A stretch of 64,000 bases of DNA from Deltaproteobacteria bacterium HGW-Deltaproteobacteria-12 (GTDB lineage Bacteria; Desulfobacterota; Syntrophia; Syntrophales; Smithellaceae), in the NCBI GenBank assembly GCA_002840565.1, contig PHBK01000001.1, positions 124,001-188,000 on the forward strand, written 5' to 3'. A program made the translations under genes and the position numbers. The notes under the pieces are model-generated. The model did no database searches, had not been told where the DNA came from, and saw nothing but the letters and a program-made list of their open reading frames with translations. Positions 36,890-45,752 of the stretch are shown here, in pieces. Every line of letters begins with the position of its first letter. Positions within the stretch are counted from its first letter, which is position 1.

Positions 36890-37945
36890 CTAGAACCAGC
36901 ATTTGTGGCTCCAGATATTATCCTTTAAATCCTTTACAGCGTCCTGCGCCATGAGATAAAGTCCCGCATTATGAATCGCCAGTCCACCCTGGTAAGCCAG
37001 AGCAGTGACCAAATTAATTTCATCTTCCAAGAATTCTCTTTGCCTGTTGCTGTAAAGTCGCAACACTCCTATAACATCATCCTGAGATTTAATCGGGACA
37101 CACAAAATGGATACTATACCCTCTTCTTTTTTCTCCTTTTTATATTGGACTCCATCATCAGTGAAAGCATTTTTGACAACCACGGGTTTGCCTTTTAGTG
37201 CCATGGCAATGCTTTTTTCTGCAGAGATCGGTCCTTTGTTTAAATATTTTTCACTTAATCCGAAACTGGCTACAAGTTTTAATGATTGCTTGTCATCATC
37301 CAGCAACCTTACCGATGCGGCTTTGACGTCAAGATATTTTGCGATATCTTCAGTAAGTGTCTGAAGAATTTTCTTAATATCAAGACTGGACGAAACACTG
37401 ATGGCAAATTTCAAAAATATTTGTGTATTGTCCCTTAGTCTTTGCAATAAACGCGCATGTTTGATGGCAATACCGCCTTGTTCAGCCAAAATGGAAAGGA
37501 ATTCAATTTCATCTTTGGTGAATTTTCTAATATTACTTGTATACAAACTGAGAATTCCCAGCATTTCCCCTTTAACCAGAACAGGGACTGTGAGAATAGA
37601 GCCGATGCCTTCCGCTTTTTTTATTTCATGATTCATCAGACGGGGATCGGTTGTTGCATCGCGGAAGTAAATGTACCCGTCTTTGAGTAATTGGGGAGTA
37701 ATTCTTACGGCATGACCCGACCCGGCATGCAAATATTTATCAGAGAGGCCTACTTGCGCCACTGCGGCATTTTTCTCTGCAGAATCAGATTCTTCATCTA
37801 CGAGAAAAATGGCTGCCGCCTTCGCCTTCATAGTTTTAACGGCACTGTCAACAATTAAGTCCGGCAATTTATTCTGATCTTTATTGGTGCCGAGTTCTCT
37901 GCTCAATTTGCTTAAGGAGCGAAAATAATCTGTCTTTGTAGTCAT
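36890..37945 (-). CDS. tandem GAF-domain protein
   Basis: 351 residues consisting of two GAF domains (about 20-170 and 190-335), each ending in a GxxxxxxLxLYSxxxREF-type strand (ILSLYTSNIRKFTKDEI and VLRLYSNRQREFLEDEI). There is no kinase, cyclase or DNA-binding output. GAF domains bind small molecules such as cyclic nucleotides or sense redox state. It starts 15 bases after phaC on the same strand, so it is probably made with the PHA synthase and may tune it or the granules; this is inference. Confidence 0.85.
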   Translation of the reverse strand: MTTKTDYFRSLSKLSRELGTNKDQNKLPDLIVDSAVKTMKAKAAAIFLVDEESDSAEKNAAVAQVGLSDKYLHAGSGHAVRITPQLLKDGYIYFRDATTDPRLMNHEIKKAEGIGSILTVPVLVKGEMLGILSLYTSNIRKFTKDEIEFLSILAEQGGIAIKHARLLQRLRDNTQIFLKFAISVSSSLDIKKILQTLTEDIAKYLDVKAASVRLLDDDKQSLKLVASFGLSEKYLNKGPISAEKSIAMALKGKPVVVKNAFTDDGVQYKKEKKEEGIVSILCVPIKSQDDVIGVLRLYSNRQREFLEDEINLVTALAYQGGLAIHNAGLYLMAQDAVKDLKDNIWSHKCWF

Positions 37946-37960
37946 TGTTAATCTCCCTTT

Positions 37961-39241
37961 TTAGATTGCTTCTGCAATTTTTTGCATTAATAACGATTTT
38001 CCTTTTGATACTGCTCGCTTGTCTGCTGGATCTGCAGTTTTAGGGGCGGGTTGTGATCTCTTTACCGCGGTTTTCGGTACTGGCGATTTCGCAATTTTCC
38101 CTTGATTGTCAATTTTGCGCTTGTTTCCAGTCGGTGCTTTTTGTAAAGGAGCATCTTCCTGATCGCGTTTTTTCAACCATTGAGCAATCTTGGGAGCAAA
38201 TTGTTTTTGAAATTTGGAACTGACATAAATTCCGATATGTCCGGTTTCCAGACAGACATCTTCGACATCTTTGCTGCCTACCATGCTGGTCAATTGCTCA
38301 CAGGCTTCCGGGGGGACAAGGTGATCGAATTTTCCATAAAAATTCAAAAGCGGCATTGTGAGTTTTTTTAAGTCCACACGTTTGCCGTTCAGATGCATTT
38401 TACTTTGGATGAGAAGATTATTCTGATAACAATCTTCGATGAATTGGCGGAATGTTTCACCGGGCACATCCGGGCTGTCAAAAATCCATCTTTCCATACG
38501 GATAAAGTTTTCCACAAAATCTTTCTTATCCATATTTTCCGCAAAACCTACGTATTTATCAATCATTAAGCGTGCCGGGTTAAGGAGTAGAAACGCGAAA
38601 TTCATGAGATCTCCCGGTATATTGCCGAAGCTTCTGATCATTTTATCCACGTTCAGATTTTTCATCCAGATATGCAGGAGTCCTTTATCCGTGTCGAAAT
38701 TGGTAGGGGTAACTGTGGTAATCAGATTTTTTATTTTTTCCGGATGCAGAGCCGAGTACATTGTACAAAAGCTTCCGCCCATACAAATGCCCATCAGATT
38801 GATTTTAGGAATCCCGTATTTTTCGCGGATAAAGTCTACAGCGTTGTTAAGATAGCCATTTACATGGTCGTCGATAGTCAGGAAGCGATCCTTGCGTGTC
38901 GGGTAGCCCCAGTCCACCATATACAAATCAATACCGTCGGACAGAAAACTTTGCACAACGCTTCTATCCGGCTGCAGATCCAGCATCGTCTCGCGATTTA
39001 TAAGCGCATAAACGACCAATAATGGAGTTTTCAGCTTATTTTCATCAGAGGCATCACGGGAATAGTGCTTTAGTTTGACCCTGTCTTCTTCATACACGAT
39101 TTCATGAGGAGTTCCTGCCAGATCGGTATTTAATGGGCTCAGCAGAACATCGGAAGCTCTGGTAATGCGTTTTTGGGTCTCTTCGGCGCTCTGTGCCAGA
39201 CTCTCCAATATAAGGTCAACGGGAATTTTTGTCTGCGTCAT
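37961..39241 (-). CDS. phaC: class III poly(3-hydroxyalkanoate) synthase subunit PhaC
   Basis: 426 residues. Alpha/beta-hydrolase fold with the PHA synthase lipase-like box GICMGG, nucleophile Cys153. The catalytic Asp is in YGKFDHLVPP and the His in ETGHIGIYVS. Class III enzymes have about 355 residues and need PhaE, whose gene is just upstream. This one carries an unusual C-terminal tail of about 70 residues rich in Lys, Pro and Ala, probably disordered. It polymerises 3-hydroxyacyl-CoA at the granule surface. Operon order phaE-phaC-GAF on the minus strand. Confidence 0.95.
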   Translation of the reverse strand: MTQTKIPVDLILESLAQSAEETQKRITRASDVLLSPLNTDLAGTPHEIVYEEDRVKLKHYSRDASDENKLKTPLLVVYALINRETMLDLQPDRSVVQSFLSDGIDLYMVDWGYPTRKDRFLTIDDHVNGYLNNAVDFIREKYGIPKINLMGICMGGSFCTMYSALHPEKIKNLITTVTPTNFDTDKGLLHIWMKNLNVDKMIRSFGNIPGDLMNFAFLLLNPARLMIDKYVGFAENMDKKDFVENFIRMERWIFDSPDVPGETFRQFIEDCYQNNLLIQSKMHLNGKRVDLKKLTMPLLNFYGKFDHLVPPEACEQLTSMVGSKDVEDVCLETGHIGIYVSSKFQKQFAPKIAQWLKKRDQEDAPLQKAPTGNKRKIDNQGKIAKSPVPKTAVKRSQPAPKTADPADKRAVSKGKSLLMQKIAEAI

Positions 39242-39265
39242 GAATAGCCTCCTGAAAGCGAAACC

Positions 39266-40150
39266 TCAATCAAGCGATTTGACCTTTTTTTCGAGTTCCT
39301 TTACGCGTTTTTTCAACTGATGCAATTCTTTGTAGAGCTCATCCATCTCTTTTGTTGTCGGTACAGGGAAAAATTGCAGGAAGTCCTGTGTACACAGGTT
39401 TTTGGACAGAATATAGTCTTCCATTTTTTCAATGGTGTTATGTAAGGCATCGGTGTATTCTTTCGATTTGAAAAGACTCATATAGTGTCCTTCCAGAATC
39501 TTAATCCACATGGCATAATTTTCTTTTGCTTCTTTTGGCAGCATCCCTTCCTGAGCCATAGTTTGCAGTTTTTCCTGGAGAACTTTAAATGACTTTTCTA
39601 TGGGCAGGTAGATTATCGAGAAAAATTCAGCTAATGTTGTCTCAAAGAGATTTTTTTTATCCAGCAGTTCATTAAATCTTTCCTGATAAAACCTGGTGAG
39701 TCCCAGTTGCGGTATGTGGAAGTATTGCCGAAGTTCTTTTTCGTATATATCGGTTAATGCTTTGAATACTTCCTGGTCGATGTTGTCGAAGTTATAGGCT
39801 TCTGCCCTTTTACCGATGTTCCCGGCTTTTTCCATTATATGCTGCTGTGTTTGAAAGCTTGCCTCCCAACCGGATTTGGCCATCTTGAAAATCATTTCCG
39901 GCAATGTATTGATAGCTTTAATGGCAGCGGCAGCCGATTCAGGCTCAAGCATTGTTTGTGAAAAAGATTGCGCCAGCTTCATGTTTTTTTGCCATTGTTC
40001 CACAAAGCGATTACCAGCGCTGGTTTGAGATTTCTGCCCTTCAGCGTCAGGTTTTGCCTGAGCTAAATTAGACCAGATATCGAATGACGCTTTCAGCCAG
40101 GGTGGAAAAAGTAAATCAGATTCTTTATTGGAATGATTATTCTGGGGCAT
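39266..40150 (-). CDS. phaE: class III PHA synthase subunit PhaE
   Basis: 294 residues, helical, with a short Trp-rich start (LFPPWLKASFDIWSNLA), a central region matching PhaE (LGLTRFYQERFNELLDKKNLFETTLAEF) and a C-terminal coiled coil (ELYKELHQLKKRVKELEKKV). PhaE has no catalytic residues but is needed for activity of class III PhaC, whose gene follows 24 bases later. The promoter lies about 180 bases upstream. Confidence 0.93.
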   Translation of the reverse strand: MPQNNHSNKESDLLFPPWLKASFDIWSNLAQAKPDAEGQKSQTSAGNRFVEQWQKNMKLAQSFSQTMLEPESAAAAIKAINTLPEMIFKMAKSGWEASFQTQQHIMEKAGNIGKRAEAYNFDNIDQEVFKALTDIYEKELRQYFHIPQLGLTRFYQERFNELLDKKNLFETTLAEFFSIIYLPIEKSFKVLQEKLQTMAQEGMLPKEAKENYAMWIKILEGHYMSLFKSKEYTDALHNTIEKMEDYILSKNLCTQDFLQFFPVPTTKEMDELYKELHQLKKRVKELEKKVKSLD

Positions 40151-40498
40151 AATTTACCTCTTAATTCATTTCAGTTGGAAAAAACGCCTTAGAATTAAAA
40201 AATTTCAAGAAAAGTGCAAAACCGGACGATAGAACGGATACTGAAGACAATTGATGGGATACATGCATAATCATAACATGGGTTTTCCATTAGTCTTTGT
40301 CAGAAATGCTTGCCCGATGTAATTATTAGATTTTATAATATAGAATAATTTTGTTGTCAATGCTTATCAGGTTGGCCGGGATTGGGGAAAAATCAGGGAA
40401 AAATCAGTACTGGACAGAAGCATAAAAATTTGCGATTTTAATAAATAAATTCGTCAATTAATGCAAAGAAGCTATCTTTGAAATTAAGGGAGGATTTT
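40151..40498. other. 348-base divergent region between phaE and the PhaC-like gene
   Basis: Contains the phaE promoter (listed separately), a tandem duplicate of GGGAAAAATCA at 40385-40406, and the GGGAGG ribosome binding site of the plus-strand gene. I saw no TGCAACAAT-type dyad here, so phaE may not be under the same PhaR site. Confidence 0.5.
40332..40360 (-). promoter_or_regulatory. sigma-70 promoter of the phaE-phaC operon
   Basis: Minus strand TTGACA (40360-40355), 17-base spacer, TATAAA (40337-40332). It gives a leader of about 175 bases before phaE. Confidence 0.65.
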
Positions 40499-42295
40499 AT
40501 GAAAAAAAATAAAATTACCAGGGAAGAAAGGATAACTCCCGATAAACTTCTGTCCGTAATCGGCACATCTCCGGCAGATAACTTACAGGGATTTTCTACA
40601 GCAATTTCCTGGAAAAGCAAACTTGCCGGTCTGCAGGTAAGAGGGCTGTTCGGCTATCAAAAATTGTTGGATACCATCAGTAAAGACGCTTCTGCTTTTG
40701 GCCCTTGGGCCTTGGCCGCCGCCTGGCAGAGGAGCTTCATGGATACATTCATCACCGGACCAATTAAAGCACAGGCACGTATGGCAGTAGGAGCGGGAAG
40801 AAATCCTGATCTTATTGCTGATATGAACGGTTGGATTTACAAAGGTTACACCCGTCTGCTTTATACCTTGACCGGATTTTTTATTAAAGATGGTAAATTT
40901 GACCGGGAAAAATCGCTGAAGATATCAACCACCCCGAATGGTAAGAATTTTCTGCTCAATTATATGGAAGAATTTGCCCAGATTGAACATAATTACAACA
41001 ATGTCGGCCTTACCCGCCTCAAGGCAATGAAGGAGCTTTTGAAATGCCTGATGGTTTTAATTACAGAAACTCCCTTTGCTAATGGTGAACTCCCTTTTGC
41101 TAAAAAGAAGCCGGACGGAACTTTCGCAACGTCATTTGATGAGTATCTAGCCGAAAACCGCACCCGCCTGGAAAACCTCTTTCGGGAAAATGCTTTTGAC
41201 ATAAAAGAATTTTCGGAAAGGGCAACCGGTGGAAAGATCGGCTGCTCTGCATATGAATATGTTGCAGGATCTGAGCTGCACCGGGTTAAACTGCGCCATT
41301 ATGCATTGCCACATGGGACTAAACCCAATGGCAAAATAATTTACTTGCCTACACCGCTGATTAACAAACCGGAGCTCTTTGATTTGGCGCGAGGCAAATC
41401 AGTTATTGAAGGTGTTCATAAGGAAGGTTACGAAGTTTACCTTGTTGATCATGGTGATCCCGGATGGGAAGAAACAGAGTTGGGGCTGGACTTCTACGGC
41501 AAAACTTTACATGACCATTTCTTGAAAATAATCAAGAAAAGGAGCCCTCGTAAAGGAATATACGTAATGTCATATTGCATGGGTGGCACATTGATTTTAC
41601 CTTATCTTGCGCGCCGGGCTCAGGAGCTGATGGCTGCAGGTCAGCCCATGGATATAAAGAAAGTGGCACTGATGGCCTCTCCGGTAAAATTTGATGATGA
41701 AGGCAGTGGTCATAAAGCGATGCGTTCGCTGATTCGGGCCAATTATGATCCTCTGCTGATGGAAGAGCTTTTTGGAGAAGTTAATATTCCTCCACAGACA
41801 ATTGAATTTGGCATGAACGAGATCCAACCGGGCGTGCAATATACGGTTGTAAGCGGTTTCTATGGCCGCGCAGAGATTTCAGCTGACATTGAAGATGCCG
41901 CGCCTTTTCTGTTTTGGTTGACGCATGGGACGAAGTTCCCGGTAAAGGCTCATTTGCAGTGGATTCAGAATGTTTTTATCGACAATTCAATTTATGAAGG
42001 CAACTATTGCCTGCCTTCGATTAATCCGGACTTTGATAATCAACCGGTCAATATGGATGCCCTCAGGGAAGCGGGAGTGACCATCTTTGATTATCGGGGG
42101 ACAAGAGATCCTATTGCTCCTGCGGGTTCCTGCGTTGCCGGTGAAACCTGGGGGCGGGTAGGAAGCGGTAATGTCAGAATAATGAGAGCTAATTTAAACC
42201 GGACAATCGATAAGAACATCGGCCATATCTTCGTGGTCAGCCGTAAACATTTAGCGGAATACCTCGAGGCGGTTACAGCTTTTTATCGCTCTTAG
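40499..42295 (+). CDS. large PhaC-like alpha/beta hydrolase (second PHA synthase-like protein)
   Basis: 598 residues from ATG 40499, after GGGAGG; an upstream in-frame TTG at 40478 is less likely. The length is that of class I PhaC. The nucleophile motif is SYCMGG, so the Cys is kept but the first Gly of the usual GxCxG box is Ser; Asp is in GTRDPIAP and His in NIGHIFVV. The N-terminal 250 residues contain TETPFANGELPFAKKKPDG. It may be a true synthase for other monomers, or a PHA-acting thiolase/depolymerase-like hydrolase. It lies divergent from phaE. Confidence 0.75.
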   Translation: MKKNKITREERITPDKLLSVIGTSPADNLQGFSTAISWKSKLAGLQVRGLFGYQKLLDTISKDASAFGPWALAAAWQRSFMDTFITGPIKAQARMAVGAGRNPDLIADMNGWIYKGYTRLLYTLTGFFIKDGKFDREKSLKISTTPNGKNFLLNYMEEFAQIEHNYNNVGLTRLKAMKELLKCLMVLITETPFANGELPFAKKKPDGTFATSFDEYLAENRTRLENLFRENAFDIKEFSERATGGKIGCSAYEYVAGSELHRVKLRHYALPHGTKPNGKIIYLPTPLINKPELFDLARGKSVIEGVHKEGYEVYLVDHGDPGWEETELGLDFYGKTLHDHFLKIIKKRSPRKGIYVMSYCMGGTLILPYLARRAQELMAAGQPMDIKKVALMASPVKFDDEGSGHKAMRSLIRANYDPLLMEELFGEVNIPPQTIEFGMNEIQPGVQYTVVSGFYGRAEISADIEDAAPFLFWLTHGTKFPVKAHLQWIQNVFIDNSIYEGNYCLPSINPDFDNQPVNMDALREAGVTIFDYRGTRDPIAPAGSCVAGETWGRVGSGNVRIMRANLNRTIDKNIGHIFVVSRKHLAEYLEAVTAFYRS

Positions 42296-42333
42296 CACCG
42301 GCTATTTTGGGAAAATACCTGTTGAGTTGATCT

Positions 42334-42828
42334 TTATTTATTAAATAGCTCTGTTTGCAATATTTCAGCCCAGGCCAGAGATGAGAAAGTTTTGTGCAGA
42401 GAATGATCATCATCAACCAGATGATATTCCAGCTGACGGAAGACTTTTCCGGCGATGTTTTTTACTGTATAAGGATCGACTATATTATCGTCCAACCCAT
42501 GATAAATGATAACAGGGATATCCAGCTGCTGTTTAATGCCGAAACTGAATTCGGGAAGATTTAAAGCCGGGGCGAGCAAGATCATTTTTTGCACGCGACT
42601 TTCGTTTTGTACGGCAAATTGGGCCGCCATCAGACCGCCGTAACTTGATCCCACCAGCATCAGATGATTCTTTCCGGCCATCAATCCCGAAAGTTTCCTC
42701 ATCCGTTCGGCAAAGTCGCCGGCAAAGTCTTCAATAATCATTTCCGGGAAATGTTTCCGGAAAAATTGTCCTTTCGCCCCCTGCGACGTGCTTTCCAGGC
42801 CATGGATGAAAACGCGAGTAATATCCAT
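42334..42828 (-). CDS. small alpha/beta hydrolase (esterase-like)
   Basis: 164 residues from ATG 42828, with AAGGA upstream. The fold is shown by VFIHGLEST (oxyanion loop), GSSYGG with the nucleophile Ser, a DDNIVDPY segment with the acid, and DDHSLH with the His. The size matches the compact YqiA-like esterases. It converges on the PhaC-like gene with 38 bases between stops. An oligomer hydrolase in PHA metabolism is possible but not shown. Confidence 0.8.
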   Translation of the reverse strand: MDITRVFIHGLESTSQGAKGQFFRKHFPEMIIEDFAGDFAERMRKLSGLMAGKNHLMLVGSSYGGLMAAQFAVQNESRVQKMILLAPALNLPEFSFGIKQQLDIPVIIYHGLDDNIVDPYTVKNIAGKVFRQLEYHLVDDDHSLHKTFSSLAWAEILQTELFNK

Positions 42829-42991
42829 ATTTATCCTTGAGATAATCATTCCGTCAATTTTTATTGCCTCGATTATGACAGTATGTTAGGACTTCCGCAA
42901 GAAATTTATACCGATTCGAATTCAAAATGATAACGTCGCTGCCAACAAAGTTTTAGCATTTGAATGCGACTGGGCATGAGGAGATTTAATT

Positions 42992-44230
42992 ATGGCTTTA
43001 GTATTACCTTTTAGAGCGGTCCGGCCGCAGCGTCAATTTGTGGCTCAAGTGGCTGCTCTGCCTTATGATGTTATGACGCGTGATGAAGCAAAAAATGCTG
43101 TATACAATACACCTTTTAGTTTTCTGCATGTTGAAAAATCGGAAATTGACGTTCCCGATCAGACCAATAGCAATGATCCTTTGATTTACACGACGGCAAA
43201 ACGTAACTTTGCTCAAATGCAGGAACAAGGGTTGTTGTTTCAGGAGGAATCACCCTGCTTTTATATCTATCGGCAGCAGATGGGCGAGCAAATACAAACC
43301 GGTATTGTCGGTGTTGTAAGCGCGAGAGAATATGATGAGGGTAAAATAAAGAAACACGAACTTACCAGGCAGGATAAAGAAGATGACCGCATCAAACATG
43401 TAAATGAAGTCAATGCACAAACAGGCCCGGTATTTATAACTTATAAATCCCGTCCCCAATTGAATGACTGTGTCGATAAGGCGGTATCAAAAAATCCGGA
43501 ATATAATTTTACTGCCGATGACGGTGTCATTCACACTGTTTGGGTTGTGGAGGATGTCCGGCTGATTGAAGACATAAAAAATGAGTTTTTGGCTATTGAA
43601 TCCCTTTATATTGCCGATGGTCATCATCGTGCGGCGGCGGCATCTGCTGTGGCAAGGATGAAGCGCCAGAATGACAAATCCCCGCAAAACCGGGCGTATG
43701 AGAAGGTTCTGGCGGTGCTTTTTCCTCATAATCAATTAAAAGTTATGGATTATAACCGGGCGGTGAAGGACTTAAACGGATTATCTCCGCAAGAGTTTAA
43801 AGAAAAAATAAGCTCCTGCTTCATAATCAAGGAAAATTTTACGGTCCGATCTCCGCAAAGATTCCATGATTTCGGTATGTATCTGCAAGGTCAATGGTAT
43901 CAACTGACGATCAAAAAAGGAGCATATCAGGATAGTGACCCCGTCGCCAGGCTGGATGCGGCAATACTACAGGATCATTTGCTGGCGCCGATTCTGGGGA
44001 TCAATGATCCGCGAACCGATGAACGCATCAAGTTTATCGGCGGCATCCGGGGAATGGCCGAACTGGAAAAACTGGTGGACAAGGATGGCTATGCCGTTGC
44101 TTTTTCTCTTTACCCGACGACAATAGAACAAGTAATGCAGGTTGCCGATGCCGGAGCCATCATGCCGCCGAAATCAACCTGGTTTGAACCCAAATTGCGT
44201 AGCGGGATATTTGTGCATAAGATCAGTTAA
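42992..44230 (+). CDS. DUF1015 family protein
   Basis: 412 residues. The N-terminus, LPFRAVRPQRQFVAQVAALPYDVM, and the central IADGHHRAAAA motif define DUF1015. The latter resembles ParB/SerK-like nucleotide-binding loops (the GHHR segment), so a kinase- or CTPase-like activity has been suggested for related folds, but I cannot assign a reaction. The family is found mostly in anaerobes and is often next to serine or phosphoglycerate metabolism genes. The methyltransferase gene follows six bases later. Confidence 0.88.
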   Translation: MALVLPFRAVRPQRQFVAQVAALPYDVMTRDEAKNAVYNTPFSFLHVEKSEIDVPDQTNSNDPLIYTTAKRNFAQMQEQGLLFQEESPCFYIYRQQMGEQIQTGIVGVVSAREYDEGKIKKHELTRQDKEDDRIKHVNEVNAQTGPVFITYKSRPQLNDCVDKAVSKNPEYNFTADDGVIHTVWVVEDVRLIEDIKNEFLAIESLYIADGHHRAAAASAVARMKRQNDKSPQNRAYEKVLAVLFPHNQLKVMDYNRAVKDLNGLSPQEFKEKISSCFIIKENFTVRSPQRFHDFGMYLQGQWYQLTIKKGAYQDSDPVARLDAAILQDHLLAPILGINDPRTDERIKFIGGIRGMAELEKLVDKDGYAVAFSLYPTTIEQVMQVADAGAIMPPKSTWFEPKLRSGIFVHKIS

Positions 44231-44236
44231 TACAAG

Positions 44237-44989
44237 ATGGACGAAGAAACTCTGGACGAAATTCTAGCCGGGCGTTTGCGCATTTTCCAGAAAAAAAAAG
44301 GTTACCGTTTTTCGCTGGATGCAATTTTACTGGCGCATTTTGTTGCTCTGAAATCAAAAAGCAAAGCTATGGATCTGGGAACCGGCAGCGGCGTCATCCC
44401 GTTGATCCTGGCAACTCATTTTCCGCAGGTGGCCTGGACCGGGCTGGAAATTCAGACCGGACTGGCGCAACTGGCCCAGAAAAGTGTTCAATTAAACTGT
44501 TTGCAGAACCGGATCAATATTGTCCAGGGTGACGCCCGCAAAATCAAGACTATTTTCCCGGAACATACATTTGATGCGGTAACGTTTAACCCTCCCTACA
44601 GGAGAATTAATTCCGGCCGAATTAATCCGGATCCGGAAAAAGCAATTGCCCGCCATGAAATCAATGGCTCTCTGCAGGAGTTTTTGCAGACGGCAAAGTA
44701 TTTACTGAAACCGGCGGGAAAGGTATTCACTATATATCCGGCAAAAAGATTGGCGGAACTGGTGTCTTGCTTCCGCGCTAATTCCCTGGAGCCAAAAAGG
44801 ATGAAATTTGTTTTTTCTGATGAGGATTCTGCGGCCGCCTTTGTTCTAGCCGAAGGTCGATCAGGTTCTCGTGAGGAATTAAAAATTGAATCATCATTGA
44901 TAGTTTACGGGAAGGATAAAAAATATACTTCCCAGATGAACGGCATCTTCAGAAATCTTGCCGAAGCTGCATCCGGCGGCGACGGTTAA
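44237..44989 (+). CDS. tRNA1(Val) (adenine-N6)-methyltransferase-like protein (TrmN6 family)
   Basis: 250 residues. Rossmann methyltransferase with DLGTGSGVIPL (motif I), WTGLEIQ, and the NPPY catalytic motif of N6-adenine or N5-glutamine methylases (FNPPYRR). The N-terminus, ETLDEILAGRLRIFQKKKGYRFSLDAILLAHF, is typical of TrmN6/YfiC. It would methylate A37 of tRNA1(Val). The end overlaps the convergent DUF721 gene by 41 bases. Confidence 0.85.
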   Translation: MDEETLDEILAGRLRIFQKKKGYRFSLDAILLAHFVALKSKSKAMDLGTGSGVIPLILATHFPQVAWTGLEIQTGLAQLAQKSVQLNCLQNRINIVQGDARKIKTIFPEHTFDAVTFNPPYRRINSGRINPDPEKAIARHEINGSLQEFLQTAKYLLKPAGKVFTIYPAKRLAELVSCFRANSLEPKRMKFVFSDEDSAAAFVLAEGRSGSREELKIESSLIVYGKDKKYTSQMNGIFRNLAEAASGGDG

Positions 44990-45470
44990 TCTCCGACTTC
45001 ATAACTCTCTGCAATATTGCGGCCAGTTCCGGGTCAGACAGAGACGCTGTGCATTCGGCAATCATCTTTTTATCCCGGTCTTTCAAAAATGATCTTTTTG
45101 CAGTGGCAATTTCCGCTTCCATTACTGTCTTTTTTTTGCTGATTGCCAGGCCGACAGAAAAGCGAATTTCTTTAACTGATTCTTTGCCGTCAAGCTCGTT
45201 GAGCTTTTGGCGAATATCGTCCTTCATGAAATGAAGCTGCTGAACCCAAACCGATGAAGTTGTTTTTACAAAAAGCGTTCCATTTCGCAAACAGTCCGGT
45301 TGGGTCTGCAGGGCAATTTGTTTGCCTACAGCCTTCGGCCAGAGTTTCAACAGGGCATTTTCTTCCAGTTTTACCGCCATGCCTCTCCGCTTAAAAGCAG
45401 CAAACAAAATTTCGCCTATGGATTGCAATCGGGTAGAGTGTTTTTTCCTGCGCATGAATTTTTGTGGCAC
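44949..45470 (-). CDS. DciA/DUF721 family protein (replicative helicase loader)
   Basis: 173 residues. The DUF721 domain (about residues 15-105) has LKLWPKAVGKQIALQTQPDC, GTLFVKTTSSVWVQQLHFMK and INELDG-like ends. DciA helps load DnaB at replication forks in bacteria that lack DnaC. The C-terminal 65 residues are basic. The start is uncertain: GTG 45470 and ATG 45455 both lack a clear ribosome binding site. It overlaps the TrmN6-like gene tail to tail. Confidence 0.8.
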   Translation of the reverse strand: MPQKFMRRKKHSTRLQSIGEILFAAFKRRGMAVKLEENALLKLWPKAVGKQIALQTQPDCLRNGTLFVKTTSSVWVQQLHFMKDDIRQKLNELDGKESVKEIRFSVGLAISKKKTVMEAEIATAKRSFLKDRDKKMIAECTASLSDPELAAILQRVMKSEINRRRRMQLRQDF

Positions 45471-45620
45471 AATTTGGAAAATTGGTCAAGAAAGAAGCTG
45501 GCAATAAGAAACAGCGCCTTATTTATCTTGTACTTAATGTTGCTGATCACGAAGAACTTCATGCCAGTTTTTCCTCGTTTTGCCTCCTTTCTCCTCCTGC
45601 CTTTCTTTTTATGAATCTCC

Positions 45621-45649
45621 ATTCGCCGGAAAGCCGAAGCCCGGCGAAT
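45621..45649. terminator. hairpin downstream of the MFS gene
   Basis: ATTCGCCGG (45621-45629) and CCGGCGAAT (45641-45649) form a perfect nine-base stem with an 11-base loop, in the 282-base gap between the MFS stop and the dciA start. No T-run follows on the minus strand. Confidence 0.45.
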
Positions 45650-45752
45650 GAAACTGCGTAACAATTGAAAAATATGCCACTTCGTGTGCTCGGACGGCGG
45701 AGGCAGGATTTCACTTGAGTGACGGTTGGGGATTGAAACATCCTCACTGTTT

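Noticed and set aside
40385..40406. Tandem GGGAAAAATCA duplicate in the phaE leader region
   Set aside because: Two short copies only, no dyad and no similar copies at the other PHA promoters.
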